A DNA stretch of 64,000 bases from assembly GCF_039545135.1 (NCBI RefSeq), contig NZ_BAABRU010000002.1, positions 1 through 64,000 on the forward strand. Reading direction: 5' to 3'. This DNA comes from Herpetosiphon gulosus. Its GTDB lineage: Bacteria > Chloroflexota > Chloroflexia > Chloroflexales > Herpetosiphonaceae. Every line of letters begins with the position of its first letter. Within the stretch, counting starts at the first letter, position 1. The notes below the pieces were generated by a model, which saw only the letters and a program-made list of their open reading frames with translations, searched no databases and was not told the origin of the DNA. Below, in pieces: positions 17,276-26,489 of the stretch. Both the position numbers and the translations under genes were made by a program.

Positions 17276-17318
17276 AAAAAAGCAGGGCTTGGACAATAAA
17301 TCCAAGCCCTGCTTTTTT
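17276..17318. terminator. Bidirectional intrinsic terminator
   Basis: A perfect 13-bp stem (17281-17293 with 17301-17313) has a 7-nt loop. Six T follow on the plus side (17313-17318), and an A-run at 17276-17280 gives a T-run on the minus side. It separates the convergent golvesin and Kelch-type genes. Confidence 0.93.
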
Positions 17319-17336
17319 GGTTAATCAGTTGATCGC

Positions 17337-19712
17337 TTATGGTTGCGGCGTAGCCAAGAAGTTAATCCCAACCACAGGCATGCGAATTGTGCTGCCAGCA
17401 ACGGTTGAGGTAACGTTGAAGGAATAGATATTATCAAACTCGCGGGTTCCAGCAGGAGTTTCAGCTTCGGTTACATTATTGCCAGAATCAACCACCAAGT
17501 AGACTTTCCAAGTACCAGTTTGATTGAACAGCGATTGCCACACGACTAATGGACAATCGACGGTTGCGGCAGGGCAGGTTCTGCGCCAAAGCGTATTATC
17601 AGCAAAGCCATCGAGCGTAAAAGTTCCGTCCTGTGGCAAGTTTGCCCGATTAACCTCAGTGAAGACCACGCCGTATGGATAAATCCCCTCAGCGTTGCGG
17701 CTTGGTGGCACATCAGCCGAGCCAGGCGGCAAGAGGTACATATCCACATAAAAAGTACCAGACATCTCAAGATCAGCATCGAGCACATTCTCGGTATCAC
17801 CTGAGCCGGGCTTAATTCCATTTTTCAAGGTTGTGCTAAATGCACTAATGCCTGCAGGGGTAACCGTAGACATTGTAGCGTTATCAACATACAAATTTGG
17901 GTGACCATCGACTTTATATTTGATTCGCACATGGCGCAAAATCGGGGTGGCTTTTGGCAAAGAAGGGTCTTGGGTCGTCATCAACGCCTGATATTGGAAC
18001 CATTGGCCTTGAATGACCGGGGAACCAGCTGCCGTATTTTGGCCATTAACTGAGTATTTATCAGTACTGGGTGAACCATCGGCAGTTTGCCATTGGGCCG
18101 ACTCTAAACCTGCGCGGGTTGTGGCCAGCCGATATTGCATTTGAATATCGGTATTAATTGGGTCTTCGGGCGGCACTGATTCAATCGTTGCATCCCAGAT
18201 CAGTTGCTCAATAATTGCAGGTGCCCGTAATTGAACCGGCGGTGAGCGGTAGATCCCAGGCGAAGGATAGCCACCAGAATTAAAATCGAAGTCGTCGGCA
18301 GTCCCAACCTTACCAAAAATTACGTCATTCTGATAGGTTGTTCCAAGCCGAATGCCCCCATACATATAGGCGACTGGGCGATTTTCAATCCGAATCAACT
18401 CAAGCCCATGCGAAGCTCTGGCTTCATCGGCTTCAAGGGCATTTTCCGAAACTCGGAAATTGCTCTGACCAAAGACTGGTAAGCTAAAGCCATTCACATT
18501 AATGTAGGACGTATAGATCCGATTGGTTGGATTACCAATCGTGCCTTGGCGACCGCCAACCACATAGATTTTTTGGTTAACCCCAATGACCCGTGGGCCT
18601 GAAAGCGGCTCGGGCAAAACATAGCGCTGCGATTCCCAAGTAAGCATACCTGTGTTGCGATCGAGCCGACCAAGGAATGCTTGGGCCGAGCCTTCACGAG
18701 TAATCGAACAGCCGTTGGCTTGGTCACCGCTGCCCAATTCGAAGGTTCCACCAACAACCAACAAGGCGCGATAGGTGCTAGTATTGGTTTGGGTGATACT
18801 TTCAGTTGTAACTGCATCAAAGTTGGTGGCATCCATGGTATGCAAGCCAACTTTATCATCACAGCCACTGGTAGGGGTAAACATATCGGGCGTAATTGGT
18901 AGGTCGGGCATCGATTGCCATGGCCCAAGCACCCCATTTGGCCCCACCAAGGTCCGGCGAACCGTGCGACGAGCAAAAACTGGAGCAAATAAAATTGAGG
19001 TATCGCGGGTTCGGCCACCAATCAGGTAAATATAGGTCTGACCAGTATCAGTGGTATAGGCAGTTGCTGTTGTATTAATCAATTTTTCGCCAACGGTCAG
19101 GGCTTGGGTTTGCCATGCGCCTAAATTACCGTTAGCATCAATCACGCTTGAGTAAATCGTATCAACATATTGGCTATCCAGATCCGATGCGTTTTGACCA
19201 CCGAAGGTATAAATAATCCCTCGATTTGGGTCGCTGGTGTGGGTGATGGCCACGGTACTCATCCGGGCTAGAGCCAGCGGCAAGGTTTGGGAGCTTTGTG
19301 TCCAAGGGGTTGTTTCACCGCCAAGGCTCAAAACCGATGTTTGGCAAACATCTGAAACTGGGGCAAGCACCCCTGCCGAAGAAGCAATGCCACCAATGGT
19401 ATAGAGATGATTTTTAAAGCTGGCAGTTCCCATATCAGCCAAGCGGCGGCAGATTGTATTATTGGCATCAGTCCATTGTGCCAATGCGCCTTGGGGAATC
19501 AGCTGAACCCCACCATAGGAAACCCCACCAATTACTTGATCCTGTTGGGTTAGACCGGTCAAGCCAAAATAGCCGCTCGCAAAATCACCAGCATTCAGCG
19601 AAATGGTGGCATTCAGTGAGATTGCCGAAACCGAAGAAACTAAAGTAACCACAAGGGTAACAATAATGAGAAATGAGGATAGTACTCGTTTGCGCTGCCT
19701 ATTGCGAACCAT
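17337..19712 (-). CDS. Secreted Kelch-repeat-like protein
   Basis: 791 residues with a signal peptide (basic MVRNRQRKR then a hydrophobic helix ending SSVSAIS). Kelch-type repeats are visible as IYTFGG, IYLIGGR, ALLVVGG, IYVVGGR and AYMYGG, about 50-70 residues apart through residues 60-470, giving a beta-propeller. The C-terminal 300 residues are beta-rich; HPNLYVDNATMSTV and the following region resemble a CARDB/Ig-like domain. AAGGAG lies 6 nt before ATG 19712. It is the last gene of a probable unit with TadG and two TadE-like genes, from which it is separated by a hairpin. Likely a surface or matrix protein; Kelch propellers often mediate binding. Confidence 0.75.
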   Translation of the reverse strand: MVRNRQRKRVLSSFLIIVTLVVTLVSSVSAISLNATISLNAGDFASGYFGLTGLTQQDQVIGGVSYGGVQLIPQGALAQWTDANNTICRRLADMGTASFKNHLYTIGGIASSAGVLAPVSDVCQTSVLSLGGETTPWTQSSQTLPLALARMSTVAITHTSDPNRGIIYTFGGQNASDLDSQYVDTIYSSVIDANGNLGAWQTQALTVGEKLINTTATAYTTDTGQTYIYLIGGRTRDTSILFAPVFARRTVRRTLVGPNGVLGPWQSMPDLPITPDMFTPTSGCDDKVGLHTMDATNFDAVTTESITQTNTSTYRALLVVGGTFELGSGDQANGCSITREGSAQAFLGRLDRNTGMLTWESQRYVLPEPLSGPRVIGVNQKIYVVGGRQGTIGNPTNRIYTSYINVNGFSLPVFGQSNFRVSENALEADEARASHGLELIRIENRPVAYMYGGIRLGTTYQNDVIFGKVGTADDFDFNSGGYPSPGIYRSPPVQLRAPAIIEQLIWDATIESVPPEDPINTDIQMQYRLATTRAGLESAQWQTADGSPSTDKYSVNGQNTAAGSPVIQGQWFQYQALMTTQDPSLPKATPILRHVRIKYKVDGHPNLYVDNATMSTVTPAGISAFSTTLKNGIKPGSGDTENVLDADLEMSGTFYVDMYLLPPGSADVPPSRNAEGIYPYGVVFTEVNRANLPQDGTFTLDGFADNTLWRRTCPAATVDCPLVVWQSLFNQTGTWKVYLVVDSGNNVTEAETPAGTREFDNIYSFNVTSTVAGSTIRMPVVGINFLATPQP

Positions 19713-19730
19713 AGTAAACTCCTTACTATT

Positions 19731-19761
19731 GAATACGCACAGCCATTGGCTGTGCGTATTC
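19731..19761. terminator. Intercistronic hairpin between TadG-like and Kelch genes
   Basis: A perfect 14-bp stem (19731-19744 with 19748-19761) has a 3-nt loop, just upstream of the ribosome site of the Kelch gene. No T-run follows. It probably protects or partly terminates the upstream message, setting different expression of the two products. Confidence 0.5.
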
Positions 19762-19794
19762 CATGACCTCTCGATAATTGTACTAGAACTTAGC

Positions 19795-22314
19795 TTATTC
19801 TGGGCAGAGTCCCTTGAACGCTTCGTTCTCAGCGATGATCAAGGTATATTTGCCCAAGTCAATCATGCCTTCAGCATCTTCAGGAATACTGAATGGAATC
19901 GCATTGCGGTACACAATATCCTCTGGTGCTTGCAAGCGATTGTACAATTGTGGCAAGTAGGTTGTGCCTGCTAAGCGTGGGTCACGGGTAGAGTTATACA
20001 TGTTTGGATCAAGCGTTTCGCCTGCACCCAAGGGGAATTCACTCCAAGCCGTTACCCTGCGCTCAGCAATAAAGCTATAGTTGCCTGGCTCTGGTACTCT
20101 AAAGATTAAGCTACCAGTAGTTGAAGCCTGCATATTGCCCATCCCAGCGACGACTGCGCCAGTGCTATCGCGAACAGTAATCTTGGCCGAGGCTGCTGGA
20201 ATCAGTGCATCACGCTCATAACATGGTTGGGCCAAACTCTCAAGAATCGCGGTAAGCGCATAGTTGAGCGAATTTGGGTCTTTGGCATAGAATGCGCCAC
20301 CAGATGAAGCAATCCGATCAATCCGTAAGTCTGAAAGACCATAGGTTTGTTGGTCGCCCACTAAGATTGCCACGATGCTAATTGGCCGCTTCGGTGAAAC
20401 CCGATTACGTGCGCGATCAGAGACTTCGATCAACGAGGCAATTGGTGCCTTGGCATAGCCACTCCCGCTGCCTTCGCCATTCCATGGACAGTTGGCCTGC
20501 ACATCAGGCAAGTCGGTGATTGGGTAACCACTTCCGCCAGGGGTCAATGGGTTATTTCGGCTTGGGTCGTTCGGTGCTTTACAATATTTATACGAACTGC
20601 CACTAATCGTCGTATGTTTTCTGGTTTGGCTATTTTGTTGACCAATTTGTGGGCCTTCGTACAACACGTTGGTCAAACCGTCGGTCAACATCATCATAAC
20701 CAGCTTGATTGGGCGACCAAAACGATCTTTACGTGAATCCGCACCCACATTGTCGAAGTAGCGAATACCTTCATTCAAGCCAGCCGCGCCAGCCGTACTA
20801 CCATCCATGTTGCCAGAGCTGATCCAGTTGATAAAGGTAGTCATTTTGGTTTTCATCGCTGTAGTACGAGTGCCGATACTGCCTATATCACTGCCAGATG
20901 GTGAATTGACAAAACCAAATGAAGGGCTATCAGTTCGAGCACCGCCACTGAACCGCACAACTGCAATCCGGTTATCGCCACCTTTACCAAACAGTTCTTC
21001 GCCAGGGAATAAGGCTGCATTGTTCATGGGTGTGCCTTCTGGGGCATTCCAAACATCGAGCATCTTATACGAGAACTTGCGCAAGAACTCTTTGACCAGA
21101 TACCAGCGAGCGTTTGCATTGGTGCCACAAGTGTTCTGGTTGTTCCAGCACCAGCGCATCGAACCAGAAACGTCAACCACCAACGAAATATCATAGCTAG
21201 TTGTGGTAATACTTGGCAGATACCAAATCAACTTTTGATCAAGGGTTACCTTAACTTCAGGTGGTGTTGGTGGTAGGGGTACGTCAACACATGGACAGTT
21301 AGAATTCGAGTCAACATAGCGAAATTGAATGGTCGTTCCACTGACATGTGTCAAGATAACCCGCACAAAGCCACCTGATCGGAAGCTAGCATATTTAGGG
21401 GTTGTACCTGTATAGCTAAGTTTGCTAAAGGTTGGCAACAAAATTGGCTTACCACTCTTCAGCGCAGTCATCAACGAGCTTAAGGTTGCCGAACCTGGCG
21501 TTAGTACACTATCCGAAACTTTGATCCAGTCCTCATTGTTGATGATTCCATTATTGCTGGTATTGCTATAGCCAGCTGGAGGAGTGGTTTCGGTCAAACC
21601 TTTGATCAAATCACCGCTACCGCCCAAGGATTCCTTCAAGCGATTATCGGCATTGCTACCAGCTGTCCATTCAGCCCAAACGAAGTAGTTCTTTTCATCG
21701 ATAGCATTGGTGATTTTGTTTTTTGTCCAAGTCAGGGTAACGCTTTCACCTGGCAACGTCCCCAGCATCTTATCGGTTGAGACCGCGATTGGGAAGACAT
21801 AGGTCGCACATTGACACCAAGTTGCTTTATTATCGGCTGAAACTTCGAGGGTATCCACGCCTAAAGCTTGGGCAAAAATTGTGTTGCGAGCCGAGCGAAC
21901 TTCCACCCGAATCCCATTGAATTCACTGGGAACACTACCGCTGAACGTTCCAACTGGATATTCAACCCGTGAGCCACGTTGGGTATAGAAGGCTCGATAG
22001 TAATTTACGGTTGGGTCGAGGTTTGGCCAATCACCAACGATTGGTTGGGCATTGGTGATACCATTCGCAGCCAAAGCTGCCTCAATTGCAGCCACAACGG
22101 CGTTATCGTTGCCATCGACACCCAATGTTTCCAAACCACTGATGGTAGCAGCAGTTGAAGCTGCTTGTTGTTGGCGTTGGCGACTAAACGCCTCACCTGT
22201 ATCAATGGCTAGTGCAGCGAAACCAATCAAGACGAAGAACAAAATAGCAGAGAATACTAATGATTGTCCTGCGACTGGTTGGGCTACACGTCGCATCATG
22301 CGACTTAAGTTCAT
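19795..22314 (-). CDS. TadG-like protein with von Willebrand A domain
   Basis: 839 residues. ATG 22314 has GGAGG 7 nt upstream; a TTG two codons earlier is less well placed. The N-terminus carries the Tad/Flp-type segment: GQSLVFSAILFFVLIGFAAL, one membrane helix followed by IDTGEAFSRQRQQQAA, as in pilus-assembly TadG proteins. A vWA domain occupies roughly residues 375-640, with the metal-binding MIDAS motif DVSGSMRW, a downstream DGSTAG and LTDGLTN. The C-terminal part is beta-rich. Predicted to be anchored in the membrane with a large extracellular, metal-dependent binding domain. Upstream on the same strand are two TadE-like genes, so the three probably form one envelope complex. Confidence 0.85.
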   Translation of the reverse strand: MNLSRMMRRVAQPVAGQSLVFSAILFFVLIGFAALAIDTGEAFSRQRQQQAASTAATISGLETLGVDGNDNAVVAAIEAALAANGITNAQPIVGDWPNLDPTVNYYRAFYTQRGSRVEYPVGTFSGSVPSEFNGIRVEVRSARNTIFAQALGVDTLEVSADNKATWCQCATYVFPIAVSTDKMLGTLPGESVTLTWTKNKITNAIDEKNYFVWAEWTAGSNADNRLKESLGGSGDLIKGLTETTPPAGYSNTSNNGIINNEDWIKVSDSVLTPGSATLSSLMTALKSGKPILLPTFSKLSYTGTTPKYASFRSGGFVRVILTHVSGTTIQFRYVDSNSNCPCVDVPLPPTPPEVKVTLDQKLIWYLPSITTTSYDISLVVDVSGSMRWCWNNQNTCGTNANARWYLVKEFLRKFSYKMLDVWNAPEGTPMNNAALFPGEELFGKGGDNRIAVVRFSGGARTDSPSFGFVNSPSGSDIGSIGTRTTAMKTKMTTFINWISSGNMDGSTAGAAGLNEGIRYFDNVGADSRKDRFGRPIKLVMMMLTDGLTNVLYEGPQIGQQNSQTRKHTTISGSSYKYCKAPNDPSRNNPLTPGGSGYPITDLPDVQANCPWNGEGSGSGYAKAPIASLIEVSDRARNRVSPKRPISIVAILVGDQQTYGLSDLRIDRIASSGGAFYAKDPNSLNYALTAILESLAQPCYERDALIPAASAKITVRDSTGAVVAGMGNMQASTTGSLIFRVPEPGNYSFIAERRVTAWSEFPLGAGETLDPNMYNSTRDPRLAGTTYLPQLYNRLQAPEDIVYRNAIPFSIPEDAEGMIDLGKYTLIIAENEAFKGLCPE

Positions 22315-22367
22315 AGCCAATCCTCCGTAAAAATAAAGCTCAATACCACCATCGTGATAGATATTAA

Positions 22368-22901
22368 CTAGGGTAAGGTATGTTGTTGAACTGCGGTTAG
22401 TTCAATCCATTGGGCACCCAATAACGATGCAAATGAGAAGAATGGTTTATAGCGATAGCGAACGCTAACGCGAATATCGCAAAATTGGCGCATCATCGTT
22501 GCGGGGTTAGCACAATCAACCGGAACACTATTTGGAACTGGACTTTTGACAAAGGCAATTGTAATTCGATCTGCTTGAACACTGGCTGGATCGGCTGCCC
22601 CATTGTTATCAAGATCAAATAGGTTGACAAAGCGTGCGCCTGTACCATCCGATGGCGCACCACTTTCGTAGCGGAGGCGGTCGCGAATTTCTTGGGTATT
22701 GATAGTTCCATCACTTCTCAGTGGGAACAATGCCCCATACGAAACGGCCTCGTAAGCTGCACCCTTCAAGCCCTGATGGGCAAAAAAGGCTAAACCAAGA
22801 TCAATAATTGCTGAAAGAAAAAAGAATAAAACTGTTACGGTTAGCGCAAACTCAACCAAGGCTTGGCCTGCCTTTTTGCGCTTGTGTTTAAGCTTGAGCA
22901 T
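22368..22901 (-). CDS. TadE-like pseudopilin protein
   Basis: 177 residues from ATG 22901 (GAGGT 8 nt upstream; ATG 22916 is too close to that site). A basic N-terminus (KLKHKRKK) is followed by GQALVEFALTVTVLFFFL, the TadE signature of a Gly-Gln-Ala-x-Val-Glu-Phe-Ala start to a single membrane helix. The remainder is a short extracellular domain with two cysteine-containing blocks. TadE proteins are minor pseudopilins of Flp/Tad pili, processed by a prepilin peptidase. It lies between another TadE-like gene and the TadG/vWA gene. No Tad ATPase or prepilin peptidase is in the window, so those must be encoded elsewhere if used. Confidence 0.85.
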   Translation of the reverse strand: MLKLKHKRKKAGQALVEFALTVTVLFFFLSAIIDLGLAFFAHQGLKGAAYEAVSYGALFPLRSDGTINTQEIRDRLRYESGAPSDGTGARFVNLFDLDNNGAADPASVQADRITIAFVKSPVPNSVPVDCANPATMMRQFCDIRVSVRYRYKPFFSFASLLGAQWIELTAVQQHTLP

Positions 22902-22919
22902 GGTCAGATACCTCATTGA

Positions 22920-23429
22920 TTAGCGGCAAACCGAGAGTGGGTCAATACTCGAAAAATCGTAGCGGACAATCGTGCGGCGCGAGGTTGCGTCAATGATCCG
23001 CCCAGTTAGGAACAAATCGCCAACCGGGGTAAGTGGTTGATATTCATACTCAACCTGCACCTGCATAATATTGCCAGCTTTACGATAGATTGTTGGGTTA
23101 GCCGAATCAACAACTTCGGCAGTATCATTGGCTGTACGCTTATATCCCATCTTAACATCAGATGGTTGGATACCAATAGTGGTGCGTAAGGCGGCTGCCC
23201 GAATCAAGCGTACACAATCGTCGTCTGCTGTATCATAGCCAATTTCAGAAAGTGCCCGCACTGGTGGCCCTGATGAAGCCTGTTCAGCTCCACGGCGGGC
23301 AGCATAGTTGGCCTGCGACCAGGAATAAACAAAAAAGCCCATTTCAATTGATGCGAATAAGAACGTCATAATAAGGGGAAAAACCAAGGCAAACTCAACA
23401 AGGGCTTGCCCTCGCGATTTTCGTTTCAT
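22920..23429 (-). CDS. TadE-like pseudopilin protein
   Basis: 169 residues, with GGGAGGT 4 nt before ATG 23429. It has the sequence MKRKSRGQALVEFALVFPL, then a membrane helix, then a soluble domain of about 130 residues ending DPLSVCR. This matches the TadE family (PF07811-type N-terminus). It is the first gene of the unit TadE-TadE-TadG-Kelch, 18 nt upstream of the second TadE-like gene. The two TadE-like proteins differ strongly outside the N-terminus, so they are likely distinct subunits rather than a recent duplication. Confidence 0.85.
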   Translation of the reverse strand: MKRKSRGQALVEFALVFPLIMTFLFASIEMGFFVYSWSQANYAARRGAEQASSGPPVRALSEIGYDTADDDCVRLIRAAALRTTIGIQPSDVKMGYKRTANDTAEVVDSANPTIYRKAGNIMQVQVEYEYQPLTPVGDLFLTGRIIDATSRRTIVRYDFSSIDPLSVCR

Positions 23430-23557
23430 ACGTACCTCCCGTGTTGGTTATGCGCATACGTTCCACGTTTGGAGCTTATGGTCAGTATACACACGTCAAT
23501 GTCGATTAGCCTATAGTGCGATAGTACCAATTTTTGTTTAAGAATTAGCCTACGCTA

Positions 23558-26374
23558 TTATTGATCAATCTGCCAGACTATGCCACTCCATTGAATGCCA
23601 AGGCTGCGGGCATCGTTGGGCGGGCTGGGATATTCGGCGGCATAATCGTTAGGTGACCACGTTCGACTGAGGCTCAGTTGTAGCAACCAATCGTGCTCGG
23701 GCAAGGCGGGGATTTGCCAAGTTAAGACGGTTGGTTCGCTACTGCTCAGGTGTTGGCAACCTAATGGTTGGCTGATTGGCTGCTTGATCAGATAGCTGGC
23801 ACTTAAACAAAGCTCAACTGATTGGTTTACGAGTGATGGTGGTACTAACCCTAATCCTACACTAAAGCTTAAGTTTGAGCTAGTAGCAACCGCAGGCATA
23901 CTCCAATTGGCATTACCAGCCGTCCATGCATAGCGTTGACCAGTTTTGAGGTTGGTTTCGACTGGGTTGATTCCGCTATGCTGCCAACGATAATCGTCAA
24001 TCGCAATGATTTGCTGGCCAGTCATTGGCGTACTATCAGCCACAAGCCGATAGATCCGATAGGTGAAACGGATATCACCCGCAGTAAAAGGTTTTTGGAG
24101 TTGCAGCTGTTGCCATTCTTTTAATGGTAAATCAAATAGCTCAACATTCTCGTAGCGAAAGCCTGGCAAGTTGAGCATGCCACCGCGTGAGCCAAGCATC
24201 AAATAGACTGGGCGACCTTGGGCTTGCCAATTACGCACTTGTTGGGCTAACAAATCACGATAGGGCGTGGGATCATCGCTGTAGGCCACCAAATAATCAC
24301 GATCGAATAAATAGTGCATTGGCGTAGCAATATTGGTCGAGGAATCACGGTCGCCGCCACGCATGAGCACAATTGCATTTGGCTCAGTTTGGTTGGCAAG
24401 CTCGGTCAGCGCAGCTAACGCACCTTTATATTCAACATGGGCAATCGTGCGCCAGCCAGTTGCCGCGAAAAATAGCAGCATCGCAGTTGCCGCCAAGCCA
24501 CTTGTCGCCCGCCAAAGCCAGCGCGATTGAATCAAACCCTTGGATAAGAGCCACGCCATCCCCAATGTGAGCATTGGCACTGCACCTGGAATAAAGCGCC
24601 GCGCAATATAAATGTAGGTTTGATCAGCAGTGCCATACGAATCATTGACGCTAAACGCGCCATACAAAATGCCCAAAAGCAAAATCAGCCACGAACTGCG
24701 ATTCATGTCGCGCCAAATCCAAAGCGCCAAGCCCACGATCCCCAAGCCAATGCCCAAGGGCGAAAAATACCAACCCAGCCGCACCATGTTGCCATAGGCG
24801 ATTGCCGTTTGGCGCGGCTTGATTTCGGGAATCGGCAAAATCCCACCGATATAGCTATTCCAAGTGCTGGCATTCTCAATCGGATGCAGGAGTGCCGCAC
24901 TTGAAAGATGCTGTGGCCGAATAAAATAGGCGTAGCCCGCCAGCAATACCAAGCCCACGGCCACACTACCAAGCAACCAGTGTTGCCAACGTTGGGTTTG
25001 CGCTTCAACCCAATTCAGCAAACGCGGAAAGCGCCATAAAGCCCAAAGCGCTAATAAACCAAGCAGAACGATGCCCAATTCAAGCACTAAACGACTGTTG
25101 CTCTCTAAAATCCAAGCTTTAGAGTTGTTGCCGCGAATGTCTTGCAACAATGGTGGGTAGAAGGGGTGCACCAAACGCGAGATAATTGCAAAATCTTGGA
25201 ACTTCCCCCAAGTATTGTTCATGAAATAGAGCCAGCCAATCGTGCTGATATGAATGGCAGCATGAATCATCATCGTGCCAAAGCCGAGCACCATGGCGGT
25301 TTCGCCCATGCGCCAGCGACGGCGAATCAGGGCGGCTACCAAATACAAGACAATTGGAAAAACCCCAAAGTAAAATTCGAGCCGCATCAGCGCCAGTTGA
25401 CCAATTGCCAAGCCACATAACGCGCCATACCATACACTACGGCGGGTGCTGCGCTGCGCTGGCGCGATTTGGCTGTAGGCTGCCCACATGGCCAAGCCAC
25501 CCCAAACTGTCCACTGCGCTCCAGCTTCAGCAGTCGAGTAGCGGCTAAACCAAATTTGCAAGCTGTTGAGACTGATTAGGGCCAAGGCCAACACCCCCAT
25601 CCAAGCGCTGGCCTTGCCCTGCACGACTCGCCGCCCAACCATGGCCACACTCCAAGCCCCCAGCCAGCCCAAATAGCCCGTCGCCAGCAAGCCGCCATAC
25701 AAACCAAATAAACTCGTCCAGATCGCGATCCAGGTCGGATAGAGGTGAAAGTTATTGGGGTAGGAATTGCCCGCAGCCGCCGATTCCTCGGTCATAAAAA
25801 AGCTAGGCTGATGAAAACGGGTGCTCAAAAAACGCTCAGGATCTTGTTTGCCAAGCAGATTACTATAGGCTTGTTTGGCTGGCTCGGAGAGATTGCGGTC
25901 GCTGTCGTTCATTGCTCGCACAATCTCGGCAACCAAAACTTCATCCTGCACAATGCTGCCAGTGCGCTCAATCGCAAAACCAGTGATCGTATACACCCCA
26001 GCATCACGCCCGCCCAAGACGGTTTCGAACGGACGAGCTACGATTGCCGCAAAAATGACCAAGCCAATGATAAACAGCCAACGCTCCCAAGCTGGGCGAG
26101 CTTCGGTTGTTTCGAGTGGAGCCAAGCCAAATTTGTGGCCCAGCCACCAGCCTAGGCCACAAAAAAGCGCAGTGCCAAGCATCAAATGCAGCAAACTAAA
26201 CCAGCCAAGGCTTGCTAACACCAAGCCCCACCAGCCTGTCCAAAGCGCACTCACCGTCATGCGCTCAAACTGACGATCAAGCCAATCGCTGCTGCGATGA
26301 CCAAAACGCCCCCAAACGAGGCCAGGCCCATAAAGCAATACTGGGGCTAAAAGCAAACCAAGAATCAACTGCAT
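23558..26374 (-). CDS. Large multi-pass membrane protein, GT-C-like
   Basis: 938 residues with about 12 hydrophobic helices in the first 620 residues and a soluble C-terminal region of about 300 residues predicted outside the membrane. An early periplasmic loop contains GGRDAGVYTITGF, the acidic first-loop pattern expected of GT-C glycosyltransferases (PMT/ArnT type), which use lipid-linked sugars. GAAGGAAG precedes ATG 26374. It probably transfers sugar to a lipid or protein at the cell surface, but the catalytic assignment is inference. It lies alone between the Tad-like unit and the kinase genes, all on the same strand. Confidence 0.7.
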   Translation of the reverse strand: MQLILGLLLAPVLLYGPGLVWGRFGHRSSDWLDRQFERMTVSALWTGWWGLVLASLGWFSLLHLMLGTALFCGLGWWLGHKFGLAPLETTEARPAWERWLFIIGLVIFAAIVARPFETVLGGRDAGVYTITGFAIERTGSIVQDEVLVAEIVRAMNDSDRNLSEPAKQAYSNLLGKQDPERFLSTRFHQPSFFMTEESAAAGNSYPNNFHLYPTWIAIWTSLFGLYGGLLATGYLGWLGAWSVAMVGRRVVQGKASAWMGVLALALISLNSLQIWFSRYSTAEAGAQWTVWGGLAMWAAYSQIAPAQRSTRRSVWYGALCGLAIGQLALMRLEFYFGVFPIVLYLVAALIRRRWRMGETAMVLGFGTMMIHAAIHISTIGWLYFMNNTWGKFQDFAIISRLVHPFYPPLLQDIRGNNSKAWILESNSRLVLELGIVLLGLLALWALWRFPRLLNWVEAQTQRWQHWLLGSVAVGLVLLAGYAYFIRPQHLSSAALLHPIENASTWNSYIGGILPIPEIKPRQTAIAYGNMVRLGWYFSPLGIGLGIVGLALWIWRDMNRSSWLILLLGILYGAFSVNDSYGTADQTYIYIARRFIPGAVPMLTLGMAWLLSKGLIQSRWLWRATSGLAATAMLLFFAATGWRTIAHVEYKGALAALTELANQTEPNAIVLMRGGDRDSSTNIATPMHYLFDRDYLVAYSDDPTPYRDLLAQQVRNWQAQGRPVYLMLGSRGGMLNLPGFRYENVELFDLPLKEWQQLQLQKPFTAGDIRFTYRIYRLVADSTPMTGQQIIAIDDYRWQHSGINPVETNLKTGQRYAWTAGNANWSMPAVATSSNLSFSVGLGLVPPSLVNQSVELCLSASYLIKQPISQPLGCQHLSSSEPTVLTWQIPALPEHDWLLQLSLSRTWSPNDYAAEYPSPPNDARSLGIQWSGIVWQIDQ

Positions 26375-26489
26375 AACACTTCCTTCGCAACGCTCGGGCT
26401 ACATGGTTGAGCAAATAGCAGCGATTATACTTGATTCTGTCGATTGAAGAGATTCAAAAGCCCAGCGCAACCACTGGGCTTAGCGTTAA

